The notes under the pieces were generated by a model. It was not told where the DNA came from. It did no database searches and was given only the letters and a program-made list of their open reading frames with translations. This document shows positions 7,422 to 12,624 of a stretch of DNA of 12,624 nucleotides, piece by piece. This DNA comes from JBBQBQ01 sp038317685 (lineage in GTDB: Bacteria > Desulfobacterota > Desulfuromonadia > Desulfuromonadales > DDH964), in the NCBI GenBank assembly GCA_038317685.1, contig JBBQBQ010000090.1, forward strand, positions 1-12,624. The letters run 5' to 3'. Each line of letters begins with the position of its first letter. Within the stretch, counting starts at the first letter, position 1. The position numbers and the translations under genes are program-made.

Positions 7422-9047
7422 ATGATCAGCGCTGCCAACATCGCGCTTGCCTATGGCAAGCGCGTCATCTTCAAAGACGTCAATATCAAGTTCACCCCCG
7501 GCAACTGCTACGGCCTGATCGGTGCCAACGGCGCCGGCAAGTCGACCTTCCTCAAGATCCTCGCCGGAGAGTCGGAGGCGGACAAGGGGGAGATCATCGT
7601 CACCCCCGGCGAACGCATCGCCATGCTGCGTCAGGACCAGTTCGCCTTCGACGAGGAGACGGTCTTCAATACCGTCATCCGGGGGCACCAGCAGCTCTTC
7701 ACCATCATGGCCGAACGGGAGGCGCTCTACGCCAAGGGGGACTTTTCCGAAGCCGACGGCCTCCGCTCCGGCGAACTGGAGGCCGAGTTTGCCGAGATGA
7801 ACGGCTACGAAGCGGAGGCGGAAGCCGCAGTGCTGCTGAACGGGCTCGGCATCCCGGAGGAGCTGCGCCAGAAGAAGATGCAGGAGCTGGAAGCCGGCGA
7901 CAAGGTTCGGGTACTCCTCGCCCAGGCCCTTTTCGGCAATCCCGACGTGCTCCTCCTCGACGAGCCGACCAACCACCTCGATCTCAAATCGATCGCCTGG
8001 CTGGAGGAGTTCCTGTTCCGCTTCCCGAACACCGTCATCGTCGTCTCCCACGACCGGCACTTCCTGAACCAGGTCTGCACCCATGTCGCCGACATCGATT
8101 TCGGCCGCATCAGCGTCTACGTCGGCAACTACGACTTCTGGTACCAGGCGAGCCAGCTGACCCTCAAGCAGAAGCAGGACGAGAACCGCAAGGTCACCGA
8201 CAAGGCCAACGAACTCAAGGAGTTCATTCAGCGTTTCTCCTCCAATGCGTCCAAGGCCAAGCAGGCGACCTCGCGCAAAAAGCTGCTGGAGAAACTCACC
8301 GTCGAGGAGCTACCGGTCTCCTCCCGCAAATACCCCTTCGTGGTCTTTAAGCCCGAGCGCGCCTGCGGCGACATCATTCTGGAGATCAAGGGGCTGTGCA
8401 AGCAGATCGACGGCGTCGAAGTCCTCGGCGGTCTCGACCTGATCGTCAACAAGGGGGACAAGATCGCCTTCGTCGGCGGCAACGCCCTGGCCAAGACCAC
8501 GCTGTTCCGAATCATCGCCGGCGAACTGACCCCCGATGCCGGAACCTACCGTTGGGGGGTGACGATCACCAACGCCTACTTCCCCAAGGAGAACAGCGCC
8601 TACTTCGAAAAGAATTTGAACCTCATCGAGTGGCTCTGCCAGTTCCCCCCCTGCGACGGCGAGTCCTTCGCCCGGGGTTTCCTCGGCCGGATGCTCTTCT
8701 CCGGCGACGAGGCGACCAAGCAGACCAAGGTCCTTTCCGGCGGCGAGCGGGTGCGCTGCATGCTCTCCCGGATGATGCTCGCCGGCGCCAACGCCCTGGT
8801 CCTCGACGAGCCGACCAACCACCTCGACCTGGAGTCGATCACGGCTCTCAACAACGGGCTGATCGCCTTTTCCGAGGTGCTCCTCTTCGCTTCCCACGAC
8901 CACCAGTTTGTATCGACCATCGCCAACCGTATCGTCGAATTCACCCCGGCCGGGATCATCGACCGGGTCATGAGCTTCGAGGACTACCTGGAGAATCCCG
9001 CGGTGGCAAGGCTGCGGGAAGAGCTCCACGGCGAGTTGACGCTGTAG
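7422..9047 (+). CDS. ABC-F family ATPase, YbiT-like
   Basis: Soluble protein with two ABC ATPase domains and no membrane part; the ABC-F family acts on the ribosome. It has 541 residues, close to E. coli YbiT (about 530). Domain 1 has Walker A GANGAGKST (34-42) and Walker B LLLDEPTNHLD (177-187, E181). In place of LSGGE its signature reads LEAGD (156-160), a departure also seen in YbiT. The charged linker is about 240-320. Domain 2 has signature LSGGE (438-442) and LVLDEPTNHLD (459-469, E463). Its Walker A reads GGNALAKTT (352-360), with Ala at 357 where a Gly normally precedes the Lys. ATG 7422 is chosen because the ABC domain begins there. The frame is open back to GTG 7365, but that part overlaps the leader hairpin. 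AAAAGGA lies about 12 bases before the ATG, which is rather far. ywbE follows 10 bases after the stop. Antibiotic resistance function is not indicated. Confidence 0.92.
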   Translation: MISAANIALAYGKRVIFKDVNIKFTPGNCYGLIGANGAGKSTFLKILAGESEADKGEIIVTPGERIAMLRQDQFAFDEETVFNTVIRGHQQLFTIMAEREALYAKGDFSEADGLRSGELEAEFAEMNGYEAEAEAAVLLNGLGIPEELRQKKMQELEAGDKVRVLLAQALFGNPDVLLLDEPTNHLDLKSIAWLEEFLFRFPNTVIVVSHDRHFLNQVCTHVADIDFGRISVYVGNYDFWYQASQLTLKQKQDENRKVTDKANELKEFIQRFSSNASKAKQATSRKKLLEKLTVEELPVSSRKYPFVVFKPERACGDIILEIKGLCKQIDGVEVLGGLDLIVNKGDKIAFVGGNALAKTTLFRIIAGELTPDAGTYRWGVTITNAYFPKENSAYFEKNLNLIEWLCQFPPCDGESFARGFLGRMLFSGDEATKQTKVLSGGERVRCMLSRMMLAGANALVLDEPTNHLDLESITALNNGLIAFSEVLLFASHDHQFVSTIANRIVEFTPAGIIDRVMSFEDYLENPAVARLREELHGELTL

Positions 9048-9057
9048 AGGGCATGGG

Positions 9058-9261
9058 ATGAACGGACAGCAGCGCAGCGACATCCGCCCCGGCCTGGCGG
9101 TCGTTATCGTCCTGAAACAGGATCAGAGAAGCGGCAAGCTGACCGAAGGGATCGTCCGGGATATCCTCACCAGTGCCCCCAACCACTCGCGGGGGATCAA
9201 GGTCCGCTTGACCGACGGGCAGGTCGGCCGGATCAAGGGTCCCGCCGGGGGCGGCTCGTGA
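9058..9261 (+). CDS. ywbE: YwbE family small protein
   Basis: A 67-residue protein matching the YwbE/DUF2196 family over its whole length. Recognisable stretches are IRPGLAVVIVLKQDQRSGKL (9-28), the DILTSAPNH block and GIKVRLTDGQVGRI. It is small, soluble and SH3-like in appearance; its function is not known. AGAGGG lies about 6 bases before ATG 9058, and the gene follows the ABC-F stop by 10 bases, so the two are almost certainly cotranscribed. The TGA stop overlaps a GTG at 9258, which is one possible start of the next gene. Confidence 0.9.
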   Translation: MNGQQRSDIRPGLAVVIVLKQDQRSGKLTEGIVRDILTSAPNHSRGIKVRLTDGQVGRIKGPAGGGS

Positions 9262-9275
9262 GATTGGTTCCGGCA

Positions 9276-9284
9276 TGGTACACT
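9276..9284 (+). promoter_or_regulatory. Possible extended -10 promoter before the DUF3108 gene
   Basis: TGGTACACT (TGn followed by TACACT at 9279-9284) fits an extended -10. The base run at the matching -35 position, 9256-9261, is poor (3 of 6). Transcription would start near 9291, almost at the ATG at 9294. Confidence 0.25.
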
Positions 9285-9293
9285 GTGACTGGG

Positions 9294-10109
9294 ATGATAA
9301 CCAAAAACCACACCACAGAGAACCGCAAGCTGCAAAGCACCGCAGCGATCCCCCACGGCCACGGTGGTCTTCGCCGTCCGAGAGGCGTGACTGCACTCTT
9401 TCTCACCCTCGCCCTGGCCGTCGCTTTCGCGACCCCCGTGAGAGGCGCCGAACCTCTCAATCCCGCCCCCTACAGCGCCACCTATGTCGTCACCTTCCGC
9501 GGCATCGAAGGGGGAAGAATTCAATTCGTCCTGCGCTCCGATGCGCCGGGTGAGTTCGTCTACGAAAGCCGTCCGGAACCGAACCTCCTTGCCAAACTCT
9601 TCATCAGCAGCGACGCCATCGAACGAAGCGTGATGCGCATCGATGACAAGGGAGTCCGCCCCCTCTTCTGGTCGTTGGATGACGGTAAATCGGGGCACAA
9701 AGACGACGGCTCAATGGCCTTCGACTGGCAAACGGGACGGGTCCGGGGGAACATGGGGAAGGAAGAGATCGATCTGCCGACTGAACCGGGGCTGCAGGAC
9801 CGCCTCTCCTTCCAGGTCGCGGCGATGACCGACCTGCTGCGGGGCCGCGAACCCGGCACCCTGCTGATGGTCGACCACAACAAGGTCACCCGCTACAGCT
9901 ACACCCGCTTGAAAACCGAATGGATCAAGACCAAAGTGGGGGAATTCGACACCGTGGTCTGCCAGAACACCCGCCCCGGCTCGACTCGCGTTTCTCTGGT
10001 CTGGCACGCGCCGGCCCTCGGTTTTATCCCGGTTCGCGCTGAGCAGATCCGCAAAGGGAAACGGGAAACGGTGATGGAACTGGTGGAACTTCATCGCAGC
10101 CCCCGTTGA
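9294..10109 (+). CDS. DUF3108 domain protein, exported
   Basis: Predicted envelope protein of the DUF3108 family, function unknown. The mature part starts AEPLNPAPYSATYVVTFRGI, followed by beta-rich family stretches (GGRIQFVLR, KTKVGEFDTVVCQNTRPGS) and ends LVWHAPALGFIPVRAEQIRK plus a short tail. Starting at ATG 9294 gives 271 residues. A hydrophobic stretch, ALFLTLALAVAFATPV, lies after an unusually long polar N-terminus and ends at RGA, a likely signal peptidase site. RRPR just before it supplies the positive charge a Sec signal needs, so a GTG at 9387 starting inside the hydrophobic part is less attractive. GTG 9258, overlapping the ywbE stop, is also possible. None has a clear SD. A strong terminator follows 50 bases downstream. 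Confidence 0.82.
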   Translation: MITKNHTTENRKLQSTAAIPHGHGGLRRPRGVTALFLTLALAVAFATPVRGAEPLNPAPYSATYVVTFRGIEGGRIQFVLRSDAPGEFVYESRPEPNLLAKLFISSDAIERSVMRIDDKGVRPLFWSLDDGKSGHKDDGSMAFDWQTGRVRGNMGKEEIDLPTEPGLQDRLSFQVAAMTDLLRGREPGTLLMVDHNKVTRYSYTRLKTEWIKTKVGEFDTVVCQNTRPGSTRVSLVWHAPALGFIPVRAEQIRKGKRETVMELVELHRSPR

Positions 10110-10159
10110 CGATCCGGTCCGCCGCAGGTCGAAGCCGGTTTTCGTCATCCGAACCATAA

Positions 10160-10192
10160 AAAAAGCCCCGGTCAGCTTCGCCGGGGCTTTTT
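10160..10192. terminator. Strong rho-independent terminator, probably bidirectional
   Basis: AAAAAGCCCCGG (10160-10171) pairs with CCGGGGCTTTTT (10181-10192) around a 9-base loop. There is a T-run on the right for plus-strand transcripts of the DUF3108 gene and an A-run on the left (T-run on the minus strand). It can therefore also end minus-strand transcripts coming from 10193-10460. Confidence 0.9.
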
Positions 10193-10199
10193 CTATGAG

Positions 10200-10319
10200 T
10201 GGAAAACCAGCTACTTTCATTATCCCCAGTAGGGGACTTTGCCTGGATTTTTCCAGGAATGTGAGCATCTGGATTTATGGGGTGATCCCGTTACGGCCCG
10301 GTGGCTCAGAGACGATCAT
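10200..10319 (-). other. Possible small minus-strand unit: 14-codon ORF plus two hairpins before the terminator
   Basis: ATG 10319 to TAA 10275 encodes MIVSEPPGRNGITP. AAGGAGG lies 8 bases before the ATG, one of the best ribosome binding sites in the window. Further along the same strand are two perfect small stems, CCTGGA/TCCAGG with an AAAA loop (about 10256-10241) and TCCCC/GGGGA (about 10234-10221). The terminator at 10192 follows. I do not recognise the peptide or an RNA family, and no convincing promoter is seen. It may be the remnant of a gene start. The remaining sequence of 10193-10458 shows nothing else I can name. Confidence 0.25.
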
Positions 10320-10429
10320 GCTGTCTTCCTCCTTCAGCGTTTGGGTTGATTTAAGAGTACCACCGGAGGGGGCCTTTGTAAAGACGCCGGCAAAATTTGC
10401 AGGACGCAATAGAATGGTCCAGCCGGGGG

Positions 10430-10435
10430 TATAAT
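10430..10435 (+). promoter_or_regulatory. Consensus -10 box upstream of the oxidoreductase pseudogene
   Basis: TATAAT at 10430-10435 lies 24 bases before the ATG at 10459. No good -35 is seen 16-18 bases upstream. A short dyad GCAAA-A-TTTGC is at 10390-10400, where an activator might have bound. Possibly a leftover promoter of the decayed gene. Confidence 0.35.
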
Positions 10436-10458
10436 AAAGGACACAGTGAGCGGCGATC

Positions 10459-10710
10459 ATGCCCACCATGCATGCAGTCCGCATTCACACTTACGGCGAT
10501 CCCGAAGTCCTGAGCTGTGAAGAGGTCCCCCGACCGCAGGGGTCGGCCCCGGCGTCTCCGGCTCCAAACCAGGGGATGAAGTCTTCAGCCGCACCGATAT
10601 CCTGCGGGACGACAGTTATGCGGAATACGTGATCATCCGCGCCATGGAGGTGGCGTTCAAACCGAAGTCCGGCGACCATCTGCATCCAGTCAACGTCCGC
10701 CAAGCCTTCG
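10459..10710 (+). pseudogene. Remnant of a medium-chain NADPH:quinone oxidoreductase gene
   Basis: From ATG 10459 (or 10468) the frame reads MHAVRIHTYGDPEVLSCEEV followed by PRPQ, the typical N-terminus of zinc-free quinone oxidoreductases. At about 10539 the homology jumps to another frame reading GVGPGVSGSKPGDEVFSRTD, then DILRDDSYAEYVIIRAMEVA and FKPKSGDH, which corresponds to roughly residues 75-125 of a normal protein. About 45 codons between the two parts are missing and the join is out of frame; the first frame stops at 10632. Beyond about 10680 similarity fades, and the whole nucleotide-binding half (about 200 residues) is absent. An internal deletion, a frameshift and loss of the 3' part make this a dead gene. 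The gap length is estimated from memory of the family. Confidence 0.75.
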
Positions 10711-10753
10711 TCTTCATCTGCGTTCGGGGAGGCGGCACGCTTCCCCGGAAGGA

Positions 10754-11542
10754 TCATGCGCCTGTGAAGTTTGGGGTCCGCTTGGCGATGAACGCCTCCA
10801 CCCCTTCGCGGCCGTCGTGACTGCCGGCCATGGCGGCAATCGCCCGGGATTCCCGCTCCATCTGGGACTCGAGGCTTTCGGTGGCCCCGGAGAGGATCAG
10901 ACGCTTGGTCTCACCGAAGGCCCGGGTCGGTCCCAGCGCCAGTTGCCGCGCCAGGGTCAGGGCCTCGGGGAGGAGCTGGTCATCGGCGACGACCCGATTG
11001 ACCAGCCCCCACTCCAGCGCCTGCCGCGCCGACAGGACCGGGTTCAAAAGGGCCATCTCCTTGGCACGGCGCAGACCGATCATCCGCGCCAGAAAATAGG
11101 TGGAACTGCCGTCCGGGGCCAGACCGGCCCTGGTGTAGGCCATGGTAAACTTGGCCGACTCCCCGGCCAGGGCGATATCGGTCGTCAGAGCCAGGCTGAA
11201 GCCCCCGCCCCCGGCCGGGCCGTTGATGGCCCCGATGACCGGAGCGTCCATCCAGTTGAGACGGGAGATCGCGGCATGCAGGGCCTGGGTCGTCTCCTTG
11301 ATGTAGAGGGGAACTCCCTCGCCCTTTCCGGCAAAGGCCTTCAGATCGCCTCCGGCGCAGAACATCCTGCCGGTCCCGGTCAGCACCACCGCCCGGACCT
11401 CCGCTGCGTCATCACAGTGGTTGGCGACCGCCAGCAGTTCCCGCGCCATCTCCAGGGTGATCGCATTGCCGTCCTCGGGGCGATTGAGGCGGATCAATCC
11501 GACGCCGTCCCGGATCTCTAAACTGAGGGTTTGAAAGGTCAT
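10754..11542 (-). CDS. Enoyl-CoA hydratase/isomerase (crotonase) family protein, PaaG-like
   Basis: Acyl-CoA-processing enzyme of the crotonase fold, 262 residues, full length. The oxyanion-hole motifs FCAGGDLKAF (61-70) and INGPAGGGGFSLAL (106-119) are present. The two catalytic glutamates of true hydratases (rat E144 and E164) correspond here to S116 and Y136, while D144 in GLAPDGSST sits where PaaG-type isomerases have an Asp. This favours a double-bond or ring isomerase, not a hydratase. AAGGAGA lies about 8 bases before ATG 11542. It is divergent from the nuclease gene at 11657, with 114 bases between them. No other fatty-acid or aromatic pathway gene is nearby, so the pathway is unknown. 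The family call is firm; the reaction is inferred. Confidence 0.92.
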   Translation of the reverse strand: MTFQTLSLEIRDGVGLIRLNRPEDGNAITLEMARELLAVANHCDDAAEVRAVVLTGTGRMFCAGGDLKAFAGKGEGVPLYIKETTQALHAAISRLNWMDAPVIGAINGPAGGGGFSLALTTDIALAGESAKFTMAYTRAGLAPDGSSTYFLARMIGLRRAKEMALLNPVLSARQALEWGLVNRVVADDQLLPEALTLARQLALGPTRAFGETKRLILSGATESLESQMERESRAIAAMAGSHDGREGVEAFIAKRTPNFTGA

Positions 11543-11630
11543 GGTCTGGAATCTCCTTGAGGATTATTTATGAAGATTGAAACGTCGTCCCTCCGGAACT
11601 GACGCCACCGGCCGACACCCGCCCCGCAAC

Positions 11631-11636
11631 TATAAT
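11631..11636 (+). promoter_or_regulatory. -10 box of the nuclease gene
   Basis: TATAAT at 11631-11636 would start transcription near 11643, 14 bases before the ATG at 11657. The spacing region upstream is GC-rich with no recognisable -35, so this may depend on an activator or be fortuitous. Confidence 0.4.
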
Positions 11637-11656
11637 CTCCAGGAAAGGGGTCCACC

Positions 11657-12624
11657 ATGAAAATCACCTTCCAGGGCGCCGCCCGCACCGTGACCGGCTC
11701 CCAGCACCTGATCGAAGTCAACGGCAAAACCATCATGCTCGATTGCGGCCTCTTCCAGGGGAAACGCAAGGACGCCTTCGAACGAAACCGCAGCGAATTG
11801 TGCCGGAGCGAGGGCGTCGACTGCCTGGTCCTCTCCCACGCCCACATCGATCATTCGGGGCGCATCCCCTGTCTCGTCAAAAACGGCTTCAAGGGCGATA
11901 TCTTCTGCACCTCGGCCACCCGGGACCTGTGCGCCGTCATGCTCATGGACAGCGCCATGATCCAGGAGAAGGACGTCGAGTTCGTCAATCGCCGGCGCCA
12001 AAAGAAAGGCCAGCGCCTCTTCGAGCCCCTTTATACCAAGGCCGACGTGGCCCAAGCCATGCAGCATTTCACGGGGCTGAGCTACAACCGCAAGCACCAG
12101 CTCTTTCCCGGCATCGAGCTCACCATGATCGATGCCGGCCACATGCTGGGGAGCGCCCATGTCCTCCTCGACATCGACGACAAGGAGACCGGGAAGCAAC
12201 ATCGGCTGGTCTTCAGCGGCGATATCGGCCGGCCGGATGTCCCCATCATCCGCGACCCCGTGCCGATCCGCGACGGCGCCGATCTCCTGATCATGGAGAG
12301 CACCTACGGCAACCGGCTCCACCCGGCCTATCCCGAATCGGAACAGGAGTTGGGGCGGATTGTCAATGAAACCGTCAGGCGGGGCGGATCGCTCCTGATC
12401 CCGGCCTTCGCGGTCGGTCGGACCCAGCAGCTCGTCTACGCCCTCCACAAGCTCCACAACGCCAGGACCATCCCCGACCTCCCGATCTTCGTCGACAGCC
12501 CCCTGGCGACCCGCACCACCGAGGTCTTCCGCCTCCATCCGGAGGTCTACGACGCCGAAATCCGCGAGTTCTTGCTGACCGACGACGACCGCAACCCCTT
12601 CGGCTTCCACCGCCTCCAGTACAC
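11657..12624 (+). CDS. Metallo-beta-lactamase / beta-CASP RNase-type nuclease, partial at the right edge
   Basis: Member of the CPSF-73-like (Ysh1/YtgA-type) MBL-fold family whose known members are zinc-dependent RNA endo/exonucleases. From ATG 11657, 322 codons are present before the window ends. The MBL part shows MKITFQGAARTVTGSQHLIE at the start, the metal-binding HAHIDH (H61, H63, D65, H66), then AGHMLGSAHV and FSGDIGR, which contribute the next His and Asp ligands. ESTYGNR follows, and the beta-CASP part begins with PAFAVGRTQQLVYAL and DSPLATRTTEVFRLHPE. The KH-like or final His motifs expected near residues 380-460 are beyond the edge. AAAGGGG lies 6 bases before the ATG. The substrate is inferred from the family. 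Confidence 0.93.
   Translation, partial: MKITFQGAARTVTGSQHLIEVNGKTIMLDCGLFQGKRKDAFERNRSELCRSEGVDCLVLSHAHIDHSGRIPCLVKNGFKGDIFCTSATRDLCAVMLMDSAMIQEKDVEFVNRRRQKKGQRLFEPLYTKADVAQAMQHFTGLSYNRKHQLFPGIELTMIDAGHMLGSAHVLLDIDDKETGKQHRLVFSGDIGRPDVPIIRDPVPIRDGADLLIMESTYGNRLHPAYPESEQELGRIVNETVRRGGSLLIPAFAVGRTQQLVYALHKLHNARTIPDLPIFVDSPLATRTTEVFRLHPEVYDAEIREFLLTDDDRNPFGFHRLQY

Noticed and set aside
10391..10420. Possible sigma54 site on the minus strand (TGGACC...TTGC)
   Set aside because: There are 11 bases between GG and GC where the site requires 10, and the surrounding consensus is poor.
11630..12610. Minus-strand open frame of about 326 codons opposite the MBL/beta-CASP nuclease
   Set aside because: The plus-strand frame carries all metal-binding motifs and an SD; the minus frame has no recognisable domain and covers the nuclease promoter.

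Overview
This is a GC-rich bacterial chromosomal segment of ordinary metabolic and housekeeping genes. The mix (a general L-amino-acid ABC transporter, a CBS/DUF294 nucleotidyltransferase, a YbiT-type ABC-F ATPase, YwbE, a DUF3108 protein, a PaaG-like crotonase and a beta-CASP nuclease) would suit a Gram-negative proteobacterium or a Desulfuromonas/Geobacter-like deltaproteobacterium. The Gram-negative part is well supported by the periplasmic binding protein and the DUF3108 family. The Desulfuromonas/Geobacter assignment is an inference from gene content and style only.

Positions 1-6829 are read on the minus strand. From right to left they hold a zinc alcohol dehydrogenase (6829-5801) and then, behind a well-formed sigma70-type promoter at 5749-5777, the complete four-gene Aap transporter: aapJ (binding protein), aapQ and aapM (long permeases) and aapP (ATPase). 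A CBS-domain/DUF294 nucleotidyltransferase follows 43 bases after aapP and runs off the left edge. AapJ would capture amino acids in the periplasm, AapQ/AapM form the membrane channel and AapP powers it. The CBS/nucleotidyltransferase may be a nucleotide-sensing regulator transcribed with them.

Positions 6830-7421 are a divergent gene-free stretch. It contains an imperfect palindrome of about 318 bp (6918-7235) built from two diverged inverted copies of one composite repeat. A putative promoter and a terminator-like leader hairpin follow, in front of a plus-strand group: the ABC-F ATPase (7422-9047), ywbE (9058-9261) and a secreted DUF3108 protein (9294-10109). That group ends at a strong, probably bidirectional, terminator (10160-10192).

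Positions 10193-10753 are gene-poor. They carry a very short minus-strand ORF with an excellent ribosome binding site, and a decayed medium-chain quinone oxidoreductase gene with an internal deletion and frameshift (10459 to about 10710). On the right are a minus-strand PaaG-like crotonase (11542-10754) and, divergently, a metallo-beta-lactamase/beta-CASP RNA-processing-type nuclease (11657 onward) cut by the right edge.

I found no CRISPR array, tRNA, rRNA, transposase or recognisable defence system. The points most worth a second look are the composite palindrome, the ABC-F protein with its altered second Walker A and possible attenuator, the nucleotidyltransferase coupled to the Aap operon, and the small structured minus-strand unit next to the terminator.
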